64,000 bases of DNA. Source: Paenalicyclobacillus mengziensis. Lineage in GTDB: Bacteria > Bacillota > Bacilli > Alicyclobacillales > Alicyclobacillaceae. A program made the position numbers and the translations under genes. Where the stretch lies: positions 2,790,001 through 2,854,000 of the forward strand of contig NZ_CP071182.1 in NCBI RefSeq assembly GCF_017298635.1. The letters are read 5' to 3'. This document shows, one piece after another, positions 1 through 9,056 of this stretch (position 1 is its first letter; every line of letters begins with the position of its first letter). The notes beneath the pieces are model-generated. The model was not told the origin of the DNA. It made no database searches and saw only the letters and a list, made by a program, of their open reading frames with translations.

Positions 1-989
1 TTGCTGTCCTGTACGAGCACGATGTTGCCAATCCCAATCTCGTGAACACCGTGATTAAACGAATTCAAGCCGTCCATGTCGACAAACTGACCGGTAGTGC
101 GACCCTCGAACAGCGGATCGTCGATAACCACTGGACCATTTTTCCCCTCACCCGTTCCACGACACGGGTGGATAACTGCGTCAAAGAAGTGGGGCAAGGG
201 AAGGTTCTCATCCTCGTCGACGGAGATCCGTCCGCACTCTTGGTACCAGGGACGGTGATGGACTTCTTTCAGACTATGGAGGACGACCAGCATACCTGGA
301 TTGAAGCCACACTGGTTCGTTGGCTTCGCATGACTGCATTTGTCATTTCGTTTTACCTGCCCGCTTTGTACATTGCGTTTACAGATTTTAATCCGGAATT
401 AATGCCCCATTCCCTCACCCTTGCGATTGCCCAGTCCCGTGAAGGGGTTCCGTTCAACGCGGCAACCGAGGTCATGATCATGCAGTTCGTTATGGAAATC
501 ATTCGTGAAGCTGCCCTTCGTATGCCTAAAGTGATGGGTCAGACAATCGGCATCGTTGGGGGTTTGGTGCTCGGTCAAGCAGCCGTGGCAGCAAGTCTTG
601 TGAGTAACATTCTGATTGTGATCATTGCCCTGACCGCAATCAGTGTTTTTGTTCTCCCGAGCTACGAATTTGCCACCACGCTTCGTTTTTTGATGTGGAT
701 GAACATTCTTGGCGCATCCTTTTTTGGATTTTATGGTGTGATGATCGTCGTAATTTTAATCATGTTTCACGCAGCGTCGTTAAAGTCATTCGGACTTTCG
801 TATTTGGAGCCGATTTCCGGTGAACACTGGCGGGATTTCTTTTTGGATGGCATCATTCGCTTCCCAATCCCGATGCTCGACAAACGCGCGGCACATTACC
901 ACGATCAGGAAAACACGCGCGCCGCAGATTATACCGACCCTGCCCTGCACCCAATGCTGGAAGTGCCAAAACGGCGGGGCAAATCATGA
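1..989 (+). CDS. GerA-family spore germination receptor subunit A, 5' truncated
   Basis: The frame is open to the left edge (codons in phase from base 3), so the start and roughly the first 150-200 residues lie outside the window. What remains matches the second half of GerA/GerAA proteins: a soluble stretch with the family pattern GKVLILVDGDPSALLVPGTV, then several membrane segments including the REAALRMPKVMGQTIGIVGG region and a hydrophilic C-terminal tail. Known role: inner-membrane subunit of a nutrient germinant receptor. It overlaps the GerC-type gene by 4 bp and a GerB-type gene follows, giving the A-C-B order of many ger operons. The GTG at 42 is internal, not a true start. Confidence 0.93.
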   Translation, partial: AVLYEHDVANPNLVNTVIKRIQAVHVDKLTGSATLEQRIVDNHWTIFPLTRSTTRVDNCVKEVGQGKVLILVDGDPSALLVPGTVMDFFQTMEDDQHTWIEATLVRWLRMTAFVISFYLPALYIAFTDFNPELMPHSLTLAIAQSREGVPFNAATEVMIMQFVMEIIREAALRMPKVMGQTIGIVGGLVLGQAAVAASLVSNILIVIIALTAISVFVLPSYEFATTLRFLMWMNILGASFFGFYGVMIVVILIMFHAASLKSFGLSYLEPISGEHWRDFFLDGIIRFPIPMLDKRAAHYHDQENTRAADYTDPALHPMLEVPKRRGKS

Positions 990-2134
990 GGATGCCGTTC
1001 AAACAATGGCTCACGGTCGGGGTCACCGTCAGTTTGCTCATCTTTTTGCCGGGTTGCTGGGATTATGCATCGATCAACACCCGTACTGCCGTGATGGGAG
1101 TTGGCATTGATCCAGCAGAAGACCCTGGAAAATTTGAGGTCACCATCCAGTTTCCTCTGCTCGGAAAGACACCCAGCAGTGGACAAACAACCAATCCGAG
1201 CGACACATCGTCCTACCAAAATATCTCAACGGAGGCGGTGTCCTTGGCGGAAGCATTTCACAACTTGCAGCGAAAAATGGACCGGGAAATCGATACTTCG
1301 GAACTCCGCGCGATCGTTGTCAACGAAAACCTTTCCGGTGAACTCATGGACAGTGCAATTTCCCAATTCATGCGTCTGCCACGCATGAATCGATTGGCGT
1401 ACTTGCTCGTCACACCAGAGCCTGCCAAGAAGATCCTTTCAACGAACGTTTCCGACGCCGCCCCGATGGATTTTGTCGACAGGACCTTCAAAGTTAGACA
1501 ACAGGGTTATGTCATTCGCCGTGAACTCTGGCAATATTGGCGGGATACGACCCAACTTGGGGTCTCACCTGTGATTCCGATTGTCCAAACAGAACCAACA
1601 TCGGCAAGCAGTTCGGACGCCCTCGTGTTTGGCGGTGTGTGCGTCTACCAAAACAACCAGCGTCTTTTTACACTGAACAAAAAAGAAACCTTTTATATAA
1701 ATCTTTTAATGGGGAAAGTACGTGGTATGTCTTTTGATGTTCCAATCGGTGAAAGTACCGTTACTTTGACCGACGTCCGTGCCAAAAACCGCGTCCGCTG
1801 CACAAAGGCCGGAAATACCATCGTCCTATCAGACCGAATTCAGGTGGTCGGGTCACTCGCAAAAATTGTAGACCCATCGCCCAAACCAATTCCGCCAACT
1901 GATGTGATCAAGCTCGAATCTCAAATTTCGAGTTACTTGACCGAACAGTTGACGGCAACCTTAGAGAAACTGCAGGCATCAAAAGCGGATACGATCGGGT
2001 TTGGTCGCTATTATCTGCAATTTCATCCAGAAGACGAAAAAAAAATCAGACAGTCCTGGGGTGATATGTTTGCGCATGCAAAACCGAGCATTACGGTCCA
2101 TGTCCAGATCACCAGCAAAGGAGTGCTCATCTAG
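986..2134 (+). CDS. Ger(x)C-family germination receptor lipoprotein (subunit C)
   Basis: 382 aa. The N-terminus is a lipoprotein signal: a charged start, a hydrophobic run and the lipobox LPGC with the lipidated Cys at about residue 24, followed by WDYASIN as in GerC proteins. GerC subunits are anchored to the outer face of the spore inner membrane and are needed for germinant receptor function. The ATG overlaps the stop of the upstream A subunit (ATGA), and its stop overlaps the GTG of the B subunit by one base, so the three genes form one operon. Which germinant is sensed cannot be read from sequence. Confidence 0.92.
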   Translation: MRMPFKQWLTVGVTVSLLIFLPGCWDYASINTRTAVMGVGIDPAEDPGKFEVTIQFPLLGKTPSSGQTTNPSDTSSYQNISTEAVSLAEAFHNLQRKMDREIDTSELRAIVVNENLSGELMDSAISQFMRLPRMNRLAYLLVTPEPAKKILSTNVSDAAPMDFVDRTFKVRQQGYVIRRELWQYWRDTTQLGVSPVIPIVQTEPTSASSSDALVFGGVCVYQNNQRLFTLNKKETFYINLLMGKVRGMSFDVPIGESTVTLTDVRAKNRVRCTKAGNTIVLSDRIQVVGSLAKIVDPSPKPIPPTDVIKLESQISSYLTEQLTATLEKLQASKADTIGFGRYYLQFHPEDEKKIRQSWGDMFAHAKPSITVHVQITSKGVLI

Positions 2135-3231
2135 TGTACAAACTCTCGATGTATCAGGTCATTTGTCTGACTTCCACCAGTTTTTTACCCCTTCTATTTT
2201 GGACATATCCCCGTTATGCTGCGTTTTACGCGGGCATCGATGGGCAGTGGGCGGTTCTCTTTGCTTGTGGGTTTGCGTTGTTTAGTGCATTGGTGCATGG
2301 GCTTTTGACCTTTCATTTAAAGAGGGATTCCGGCGTCGAAATGCTAACGGATGTTTTTGGAAAATGGATCGGAAAGACGATTGGAATTTTGTTCATTCCG
2401 GGGTATCTGCTCTTTTTGGTAATCAGTCTCTATTCCTTTTCCATCACGATCAAATCGCTCTTGCCTAACACCCCCCGGTTCGCGACGGCTTTTATTCTGG
2501 TATCGGCGGGGGTAATTGGGGCAATGTACGGTCTGGAAACCATCTCCCGAGTCGCTGCGATCGCATTCCCGGTTGTGATGTTGATTTTGTTTTCCTCCTT
2601 TTCTCTGGCGTTTTTTCGTGGGAGTTGGTTGGGCGTGATGATGCATCCGGTCAGTTTGTGGGGGTCGTTTTCTGGAGCTGCCACCGTGTTTCCGATGTTT
2701 TTTGGAATTAATCTATATTTGATGCTCAATCCCTATTTTGATCACCGAAAACGAAACCCAATCTGGCTCCCGCTCATCTCCGTGGGACTGGGGTGTTTTT
2801 ATGTGTCCTTTGTGTTTCTGGTCAGCATTCGCGTGATTGGGTATGAAGGGCTTCGAGTGTTGGCGCATCCGGTGGATTTCATCTTGCAGCTCATTCAGGT
2901 GCAGGGATTTGTCATCCAGCGGTTTGGCGTTTCCCTCATTTTTGCGTCGACGATGTTCCAGACAGTGTTTTACGCAAACCATTTGTGGGGGTTGTCTGAA
3001 CTTACAAGGCGGACCTTAGTCCTCAAAAAATCCAGTGAAAAATGGTTCATCATCCTTTATGCGACGATGGTCTTTGTTCTGTTTCAAATGATTCCAAACC
3101 AACAGGTTTGGGATTTATTGGTCGTGTATCTGTTGGCGCCACTCAGTTGGACTTATCTCGTCATTGAGCCGAGTATAAAACTCATCGTGTACTATATCCG
3201 AAGAAAACATCTACGGGTGGCAAGCGTATAA
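2134..3231 (+). CDS. GerB-family spore germination permease (subunit B)
   Basis: 365 aa integral membrane protein with about ten hydrophobic segments, matching the spore-permease family (APC-superfamily fold) of GerAB/GerBB/GerKB. It starts with YKLSMYQVICLTSTSFLPLLF, typical of the family N-terminus, and has the usual length. In characterised receptors this subunit is implicated in germinant recognition. The start is a GTG sharing one base with the preceding stop, so translation is coupled. It closes the A-C-B operon; no clear terminator was seen directly after the stop. Confidence 0.93.
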   Translation: MYKLSMYQVICLTSTSFLPLLFWTYPRYAAFYAGIDGQWAVLFACGFALFSALVHGLLTFHLKRDSGVEMLTDVFGKWIGKTIGILFIPGYLLFLVISLYSFSITIKSLLPNTPRFATAFILVSAGVIGAMYGLETISRVAAIAFPVVMLILFSSFSLAFFRGSWLGVMMHPVSLWGSFSGAATVFPMFFGINLYLMLNPYFDHRKRNPIWLPLISVGLGCFYVSFVFLVSIRVIGYEGLRVLAHPVDFILQLIQVQGFVIQRFGVSLIFASTMFQTVFYANHLWGLSELTRRTLVLKKSSEKWFIILYATMVFVLFQMIPNQQVWDLLVVYLLAPLSWTYLVIEPSIKLIVYYIRRKHLRVASV

Positions 3232-3322
3232 ATTGTGTTTTGAGAATTTTATTTCAGGGCAGCATTCACTGCCGCGTCATAACACTGTGGTGTCGAATTC
3301 TGTGTAATTGAGGTGATTCGAG

Positions 3323-3508
3323 GTGGACAATCCGAATGATAAGAAAGTAGGCTTGTTCGCGACGACTTTTCTAATTCCTGCGGGAGAATGGGTCATCACG
3401 GCTGGAGCGGCAATGGTTGCAATTGGTTTGACAATTAACGCATCGATTGCAGCCAAAAAGGCACAGAAAGGCTCAACGAGATCCGGCACGGAAACGAAAC
3501 AAATTTGA
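3323..3508 (+). CDS. Small hypothetical membrane protein
   Basis: 61 aa from a GTG start with a purine-rich stretch (gaggtgattcgagg) just upstream. One hydrophobic segment (residues about 19-44, rich in Ala, Ile and Gly) lies between a charged N-terminus and a Lys/Arg/Ser-rich tail. It follows the ger operon by 90 bp on the same strand and might be cotranscribed. No family recognised; the call rests on composition and a plausible ribosome site. The antisense ORF over the same bases looks like a shadow. Confidence 0.4.
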   Translation: MDNPNDKKVGLFATTFLIPAGEWVITAGAAMVAIGLTINASIAAKKAQKGSTRSGTETKQI

Positions 3509-3793
3509 AAACATGTGAGAAGCATTTAAAATACCCGTTCACGTTGTGAATATAAACCATTCTCTCTCTAACAACATACAACGCTGGTCCCGAACTCTCT
3601 CCATCACCAAATTGTTCGCGTTGGAGTTATTGAGGCGAACACGCGTGTTCCCTCCGCGTCCTTAACATAATAATTTCCGTTTTGACGATGGTCCCTTTTA
3701 TGCGTATTACCACTAAAATGGCTCGTTGAATTTGGGAATCCCAACGCTCGGTCCAATCTTATTCAAATAAAAAACCTCCTTCCCTTCAACAGG
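3509..3793. other. Intergenic region without recognisable gene
   Basis: AT-rich stretch between the small membrane protein and the minus-strand ORFs. I see no ORF, strong hairpin or promoter here that I would defend. Confidence 0.4.
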
Positions 3794-4069
3794 CTAGACA
3801 CTCGCTTCTTCTAAACTGACATTCTTATGGACGATAACTGCCCGTTTCTGCAATAAGTGTAGCATATGATATGTGCATGGGTATGCAACATCAGTGCATA
3901 AACGACCGCCGCGTTTTTCTGCAGTTTTAAGTTGCGGAAAACATCGACCATTGAGATCAGGGTTTGCGCGAACTAAATCAAGGCTCAGCGGCGAAATGGC
4001 TATGACCTGTAAGCCGCGTCTAATCGCATCTTTTAGTTCATGAGCAACTATACCCATCGTTAATGTCAT
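3794..4069 (-). CDS. Unrecognised short ORF downstream of a serine recombinase
   Basis: 91 aa, opening with an ATG directly after an in-frame stop. Amino-acid use is protein-like and it ends in VIVHKNVSLEEASV, but I cannot assign a family. It is on the recombinase strand, after the next short ORF, and could be recombinase-associated cargo or the remnant of a longer gene. No strong ribosome site is visible. Confidence 0.35.
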   Translation of the reverse strand: MTLTMGIVAHELKDAIRRGLQVIAISPLSLDLVRANPDLNGRCFPQLKTAEKRGGRLCTDVAYPCTYHMLHLLQKRAVIVHKNVSLEEASV

Positions 4070-4105
4070 TATCTAACAGTATGACTAACCATTGCGCGAG
4101 AACTC

Positions 4106-4243
4106 TTACACAACCATGTCTTTGTATGTCCCCAATGGCATGTGGAGTTTCTTCGCTACCACTTCCCAAAAGTTGTCATGCCGCTTAAAATCGATTCCAC
4201 GGAACAAGATGGTCTTAACTGCGGGAACCAAACGTTTATACAA
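4106..4243 (-). CDS. Short coding remnant after the serine recombinase (possibly degraded)
   Basis: Reading the minus strand gives an open frame ending at the TAA at 4106-4108. It encodes at least 45 residues from a TTG (LYKRLVPAVKTILFRG..., ending LGTYKDMVV); the frame stays open upstream into the recombinase 3' end without an ATG. The mix of charged and aromatic residues looks like real protein, more so than the plus-strand ORF over the same bases. No Shine-Dalgarno sequence is visible, so it is probably the 3' end of a gene truncated when the recombinase arrived. Family unknown. Confidence 0.35.
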   Translation of the reverse strand: MYKRLVPAVKTILFRGIDFKRHDNFWEVVAKKLHMPLGTYKDMVV

Positions 4244-4307
4244 GGCAGGAGATACGATTGATATAAGAAACCCCTGAGTCTCTGAACTAGTTGGCTTTCG
4301 GGAGTTG

Positions 4308-4904
4308 TCATCGTAATCCCTCGCGTTCCAGAATCTTGTATAATGTGCCTGTGCCGACCTTGTAGACCTCCCGGATGTGGCGAATCGACTTGCCTTCCTT
4401 GAACGCCTGAATAATTGCCTGCAGTCGGCGCTCTTCCTTGCCGCCGTCCACCAGTTCGGTCTTACGGCCTCTAAATTTGCCCTCTCTCTTGGCGATTTCG
4501 ATGCCTTCCTTTTGACGTTGCTTTATCATCGAGCGTTCAAATTGTACCAGCCCCGAGAAGATGGTCAGGAGAAACTCGTTCATCGGGTTTTCGTTACTCG
4601 TATCTAACCAGGTTTCCGTCACGGACTTGATACCAGCACCCTTGGACTTGATTTGCTCGATAATCTCCAACAGGTCTTTGGTCGAGCGGCTCAAACGACT
4701 GATTTCATGGACATAAACAACGTCTCCCTGTTTTAGTTCGTCCAGCAGACGCTTCAGCTCAGGGCGTTGCATCGTGGCCCCAGAAATCTTTTCCTCGAAG
4801 AAGGACGTGCAACCAGCCGCTTTCAATGCTTTACGTTGTCGTGCAGTGTTCTGGCCTTCTGACGACACTCGGATGTATGCAATCTTTCTGGCTATTTGTT
4901 GCAT
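4308..4904 (-). CDS. Serine recombinase, resolvase/invertase type
   Basis: 198 aa, the normal size of small serine recombinases (Tn3 resolvase, Hin/Pin). The catalytic domain opens with IAYIRVSSEGQ, placing the nucleophile at Ser14; the family arginines lie in the HEISRLSRSTKDLL region (residues about 65-80). It continues with the E-helix (QFERSMIKQRQKEGIEIAKREGK) and a C-terminal helix-turn-helix (SIRHIREVYKVGTGTLYKIL). Such enzymes resolve or invert DNA between short sites, often next to their own gene. The start at 4904 faces an 800-bp intergenic region with short repeats. It could belong to a transposon or be a stand-alone invertase; no transposase lies next to it. Confidence 0.9.
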   Translation of the reverse strand: MQQIARKIAYIRVSSEGQNTARQRKALKAAGCTSFFEEKISGATMQRPELKRLLDELKQGDVVYVHEISRLSRSTKDLLEIIEQIKSKGAGIKSVTETWLDTSNENPMNEFLLTIFSGLVQFERSMIKQRQKEGIEIAKREGKFRGRKTELVDGGKEERRLQAIIQAFKEGKSIRHIREVYKVGTGTLYKILEREGLR

Positions 4905-5741
4905 GTCGTTAGCCTCGTTCCATTTGTTGTTACTGTTATTCTAAGACCTAATTCGGTAACGGTCAAACGGTAAAAGAGGCAACGTCCGAAAACCCTTGTC
5001 ATTACAGGGGTTGTAAATTCCTTACAATCATTACTGTATGACTGTACTTAAACGGTAACGGTGCAAAATGGGCTGTTGGGCATAGGTGGATGATGGCCTT
5101 ACTTTTGTTGATCGAGACTTGTGTTTGCTTCGCTTTTAACCAACTTCGACCAATCCACAAATCCATTGTGTCGGATAGTACCTCGACTACGAGGTGTCCA
5201 CTAGTGGGCGTTACCCCGTGCCGCCGTATATGTTATGAGTTCAACGATATACTGAAACATGGGAGGTGTGGTCTATACACTGCGATGACCTACATATTCA
5301 CCACGAGCAACCACACCTCTCGCCAAGCATCGACATACTTTTTACCGCAATAATGGTATCTTTAGTTCATCACCCTTACCCCATTTTGGGATTCGCTATG
5401 TTGCCTGCGAGTCCCGTTTCTTTTTCATGAATCCTATTCATGCCCCTGCTTAGGGTCGTTGGATTCCGGCCCGGGGATATGACTCCACTAGCAAACGACA
5501 TTCGCAGACACGGAAGGTTTGCTTTGGAAGCGTGAAGGCACAACTTTTGTAAAGCAAATTCTTCAATTAAAGAATTTGCAGATGCCGCAAGAAGGAATTC
5601 TACTCTGTGTTCACGAATGGAAAACTAGATGTAGACAGATAAGGCGTTTTTGTTCTTCTGGACGACGCTTCGGGACAGGTACAGTGTAGCCTCTTCGTCA
5701 TATTGATGCAGAGGCATTGTTGCATGTTTGGGGGTCTTAGG
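4905..5741. other. Intergenic region upstream of recombinase and GGDEF genes, with short repeats
   Basis: No convincing gene; the 87-codon ORF at 5090-5353 has poor composition and no ribosome site. Directly upstream of the recombinase the decamer CGGTAACGGT occurs twice in the same orientation (4954-4963 and 5053-5062), with a related ACGGTAAAA between them at about 4967. This could mark recombinase-binding (res-like) sites, which is an inference from position. Further right is an inverted repeat, GAGGTGTGGT (5263-5272) against ACCACACCTC (5310-5319), with a 37-bp spacer. Confidence 0.4.
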
Positions 5742-6734
5742 GTGAATAAGAAAATCTTACGCGGATTCTGCCATCGTTCTCGCGAATGGTCACGAGCGGC
5801 ACGTGGTCTTGACTTGCTTCACATGGCTGCAACGGATTTGCGCGAATTTGTTGATGCCGATTCAGGTTTTTTCGTCTACAAGAAGCGTGTTTTGGTTGGC
5901 GGTGTTACGCCGCAAAAGGTAATCGTGTATGCCACGTGGGGTGTATTTGCGGGAGATGAAGTACGATTACAAGGTGACATTGACCACGTATTGGAAAAGA
6001 GAGAGTTGCTTTATTCCAAAATGGAGCAATGGATTTTGGCAGAAAACTTGCCCTCTAAGTGGCATGAGGCGTGGCACGAATATGGACTTCTCGAACTTGG
6101 CATCTGGCCTCTGGTATCGCGTGAGCAGGTTATTGGAGCAATTGTTGTTGCGAGGACGGAACCTTCAGATCGTGTATCACTTGAAACGAGAACTGCACTG
6201 ATGGACTCTTGTGCTGCACAAGTTTCCCTTGCACTGGACTTGATTTTGACAAGAAGAATTGCGGAAGAAGCGAGTCAGCGGGATTTATTGACTGGACTAT
6301 TCAATCGGCGGGGGTTGGAGGCGCGGTTGCCACAGTTGGTGCATGAGTGCGAAAATACAGGGAATAGCCTTGTTGTCGGATTGATCGATATGGACAACCT
6401 CAAACAGGTCAACGATACACATGGACACCCGATAGGCGACAATGCACTGCAACAGGTGGCAGACATCCTTAGTCGTAATGTTCGTTCAGATGACATCGTT
6501 GCGCGCTTCGGTGGGGATGAATTCGCGGTAGTGATACAATGCGACAGCACAGACGCAGGAACGGCGATGGAACGCATTAGGAAATGCGTGGAGGAACAGT
6601 CAGACGGACTCTCTGTAAGCGTTGGTGGAGCGGTCTGGGGCATTGATGGTGATTCGTTGGAACAATGCTATGTGGTGGCAGATGAGCGGCTATACGAATG
6701 TAAACGGCTTGCAAAAGCAGATGCAGTCATCTAG
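5742..6734 (+). CDS. Diguanylate cyclase with N-terminal GAF-like sensor domain
   Basis: About 330 aa from the GTG at 5742, which has a GGGGG ribosome site 7 nt upstream; a longer frame from 5703 lacks one. The N-terminal 180 residues resemble a GAF-type domain ending in a connecting helix. The C-terminal GGDEF domain has an intact active site (RFGGDEFAVV) and an RSDD inhibitory site five residues before it, so it should be active and product-inhibited. Known reaction: 2 GTP to cyclic di-GMP. No EAL domain and no membrane segment, so it is cytosolic. The ligand is unknown. It stands alone between accessory genes. Confidence 0.88.
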   Translation: MNKKILRGFCHRSREWSRAARGLDLLHMAATDLREFVDADSGFFVYKKRVLVGGVTPQKVIVYATWGVFAGDEVRLQGDIDHVLEKRELLYSKMEQWILAENLPSKWHEAWHEYGLLELGIWPLVSREQVIGAIVVARTEPSDRVSLETRTALMDSCAAQVSLALDLILTRRIAEEASQRDLLTGLFNRRGLEARLPQLVHECENTGNSLVVGLIDMDNLKQVNDTHGHPIGDNALQQVADILSRNVRSDDIVARFGGDEFAVVIQCDSTDAGTAMERIRKCVEEQSDGLSVSVGGAVWGIDGDSLEQCYVVADERLYECKRLAKADAVI

Positions 6735-6792
6735 CTTTATACCGTTAAACTGGATAAACTGAGGGTATATTGCTGTCGACGGCGGTGATTTG

Positions 6793-6993
6793 ATGAGTTT
6801 GACAGATGAGTTGAGAGTTTTTTGTATCCGATGTGGGAAACTATGTGAAAAAACAGACCTGCACCGAGTGTTCAAGACAGGATTTTATCAGATCAACGGA
6901 GTGAACTATCATATGGCAACATGCAGCAAGTCATGTAATTTACAAAAAATGGTCGGGGGGGGGCAACCGTCTAACCCTTGCACAGCAGAGTAG
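6793..6993 (+). CDS. Small Cys4 (zinc-finger-like) protein, paralogue of the gene at 34392
   Basis: About 66 aa from ATG 6793 (TTG 6790 also possible), with GGCGGTGAT upstream. Cysteines are arranged CIRC ... CSKSC, as in a treble-clef or zinc-ribbon mini-domain. The core VFKTGFYQINGVNYHMATC matches VFRTGFVQHKGVTYPLGVC in the protein at 34392-34601, so the two are paralogues. The function is unknown; metal or nucleic-acid binding is possible. A run of nine G (6955-6963) lies near the 3' end and a one-base slip would change the C-terminus. Confidence 0.6.
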   Translation: MSLTDELRVFCIRCGKLCEKTDLHRVFKTGFYQINGVNYHMATCSKSCNLQKMVGGGQPSNPCTAE

Positions 6994-7020
6994 TTTTCGT
7001 GCCCCAAGGCAGACGGAACT

Positions 7021-7479
7021 ATGCTGCTGAATATCGCGCTCGGTTTCGTCCTGCCTTGGATTTTTGGTGCCTTCCTCTATCGCAATCATCCTCTAACAGT
7101 CCTCACAGTGGCCCCCTTTGCCTCCGTTGTATCATTCTTGATTAACGCAGTTGGATTCGGCTTGGAGTGGTGGAATCTGGCCCCATACACGCCCATCGAG
7201 ACGCTTTCAGCATTGCCGCTCAACATTGGCTTGTATCCGGTTCTAGGGTGTTGGTGCATTGTGTTGATTCGGCGATTCGGACAGTCGCTGTCTGTGATAC
7301 TGGTATTCTCATTAGGCACTACACTGCTTGAAGGCGTTGCCGTTTTGATTGGGCACGCAGGCTACGGCAACGGCTGGAACTTTGCGTGGACGTTCATTTC
7401 GTACTTGGTTGCATATGTGGCCGTGTATAAGTTTTACATGCTCATTCGCCATGTTCTGATGGAAATCGGGTCAAAATAG
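7021..7479 (+). CDS. CBO0543-family integral membrane protein
   Basis: 152 aa with four or five hydrophobic segments. The start MLLNIALGFVLPWIFGAFLY and the ALPLNIGLYPVLGCW segment are the pattern of small membrane proteins called CBO0543 family in spore-formers; their function is not known. It starts 28 bp after the Cys4 gene on the same strand. No catalytic motif seen. Confidence 0.6.
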   Translation: MLLNIALGFVLPWIFGAFLYRNHPLTVLTVAPFASVVSFLINAVGFGLEWWNLAPYTPIETLSALPLNIGLYPVLGCWCIVLIRRFGQSLSVILVFSLGTTLLEGVAVLIGHAGYGNGWNFAWTFISYLVAYVAVYKFYMLIRHVLMEIGSK

Positions 7480-7602
7480 GAGGCGTCGACTCGATTCGAC
7501 AGATGATCGGACTCAAAGCTGATACGATAAGTCAGTGCCAAGGAAATACGGAGTAAATGGGGTAAGGTTTTGGGGGATTTATCACCAAGAGAGTATGTTT
7601 TG

Positions 7603-7719
7603 ATGCGTCTAAAAGAAGCGAAACTGCCGATAGATGTGGTCGAAAAGATTCTGAAGCAGCTTGAATTCGATGAACTATCGGATGAAGAACGGGAGGAAAT
7701 TTTGAATAATGAACGATGA
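7603..7719 (+). CDS. Unrecognised very short ORF
   Basis: 38 codons from ATG 7603 (the frame is open back to 7531, and a TTG at 7570 is an alternative). It gives MRLKEAKLPIDVVEKILKQL followed by an acidic tail ending REEILNNER. It reads as an amphipathic helical tail with strongly protein-like composition, and could be a small regulator or the surviving 3' end of a larger gene. A weak AAGAGAG lies upstream. No family assigned. Confidence 0.35.
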   Translation: MRLKEAKLPIDVVEKILKQLEFDELSDEEREEILNNER

Positions 7720-7845
7720 CTACGAGTGGCACACATAGTGGATGTGAACCCTTGAACGCCTTTAAGGCTACCATTCACTTTAAGGACGTTCGGAGTTTAA
7801 GAGTGATTGACACTTGATAAGGTTTACTTGGTAAAGTACCAGCGA

Positions 7846-8277
7846 TCAGCGATATTCCAAGGGATGATTTTGGTGTTGTTGGAATCTCTCTTGAGAAGGC
7901 ATCTTTCCAACTGGATATGCCTTTCTCCCACAGCGACACCACATCGAAGGATATGGAAATTCAGAAGCATGTTCCTTGCCGCACTCACAGACGTAATGGG
8001 TTGCAGGTATCACTTTAAGAACCATGGTCACGCTACTGTCGATTGGTTCGGCCAGTTCGGGAACCCACGTTGACGGCATCACTTGGACAGCGTTCTCGTG
8101 GGAGGGGAACTGAACCGTGATGCGACCGTTCTCCGTTTCACACTTGCGCCGCTTTCCGTAATATTTGATCACGTTGTGCGGTGATGAGGACTCGACGTAA
8201 TACACGAAATCCAAGCTTCGACCGTCCTGTGAACGGCCCACAATCCTGTACCATCTGAAAGGCTGTTGTTTGCTCAC
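7846..8277 (-). CDS. Hypothetical protein with C-terminal CxC...CxC metal-site-like module
   Basis: 143 aa from a GTG at 8277 preceded on its strand by GGGAGGG at good distance. The N-terminal two thirds are mixed alpha/beta with no family I recognise. The C-terminus has CECG and CRCG pairs about 18 residues apart (residues about 101-120), resembling a zinc ribbon. It converges with the plus-strand genes to its left and no operon partner is visible. Confidence 0.55.
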   Translation of the reverse strand: MSKQQPFRWYRIVGRSQDGRSLDFVYYVESSSPHNVIKYYGKRRKCETENGRITVQFPSHENAVQVMPSTWVPELAEPIDSSVTMVLKVIPATHYVCECGKEHASEFPYPSMWCRCGRKAYPVGKMPSQERFQQHQNHPLEYR

Positions 8278-8693
8278 TCACATCCCTCCCGCGTCCTTGC
8301 GTGTTACGTATGTGTGGACAATTTTAACATATAAACGTGCTGATTTGGCCACCTTACACAATTGTGGTGGGGGTTGTCGTGTTTCGAATAGAACGCTGAT
8401 CAGGGTCGTTGCGGTCCTGTCTTGTGGCATTTTGTCTAGTGAGTCATTTTACCGTTCCTGTAAGCCTCAAACTCGGGCACGGAGGTTGGTTTGACGTGTG
8501 AAATTCAAATTCGCAGTGGGTCGACTCAAGCAATCGACTCGAAAATATCGTGACGACAAAGACAACGAGTCAATGAACACCTGTAAAAGTGACATTTGAC
8601 GCGGGCAACAATTTTAAGGTGGCTAGCATTCGCTCTGAGAATTTAGAGAGCAGAAAGCGGGTGGAAGTGTTTCAAATACGAAATACTGAGAAC
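8278..8693. other. Intergenic region, no gene seen
   Basis: About 400 bp between the hypothetical gene and the fluoride exporter genes. The plus-strand ORF at 8270-8494 is Cys/Arg-rich, lacks a ribosome site and looks non-coding. No terminator-like hairpin with a T-run was found for the fluoride operon that ends at 8694. Confidence 0.4.
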
Positions 8694-9056
8694 TCACACC
8701 CACAGAATCGCCCAGATCAAGACACAACCTAATCCCAAAGAACTCGCCAGATAAGCGGTTGCCATCCATCTGTTCGTGCGCATCAAGTGCATTGTTTCAT
8801 AAGACATAGTGGAGAAGGTCGTAAACCCGCCGCAAAACCCAGTGCCAAGCAGCAACCACCACATGGTGTCATGTTGATGCCACCAAAAGTCCTTGAATAC
8901 AAGGCCAAGTACACAAGAACCGACGACATTGATGAACCACGTGCCCCACGGAAAGTCGGAATTGGATATTTGTGAAATCCATCGTCCAACATGATAACGA
9001 GTCAACGATCCTGCCGCTGCACCTACTCCAACATATACATCATAGGTGGACGTCAT
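8694..9056 (-). CDS. crcB: Fluoride channel subunit, CrcB/FluC family (second gene)
   Basis: 120 aa, four membrane helices. Family signatures are present: GAAAGSLTRY near the N-terminus, FPWGTWFINVVGSCVLG, and GFCGGFTTFSTMSYE, which holds the Phe-Ser/Thr track lining the pore. These proteins export F- as dual-topology dimers. Its ATG overlaps the stop of the upstream crcB paralogue by 4 bp. Tandem crcB genes in Firmicutes usually encode a heterodimer with opposite fixed orientations, the likely arrangement here. Confidence 0.93.
   Translation of the reverse strand: MTSTYDVYVGVGAAAGSLTRYHVGRWISQISNSDFPWGTWFINVVGSCVLGLVFKDFWWHQHDTMWWLLLGTGFCGGFTTFSTMSYETMHLMRTNRWMATAYLASSLGLGCVLIWAILWV

Noticed and set aside
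4092..4277. 61-codon plus-strand ORF
   Set aside because: The minus-strand frame over the same bases has much more protein-like composition.
5090..5353. 87-codon plus-strand ORF
   Set aside because: Poor composition, no ribosome site and overlap with an inverted repeat.
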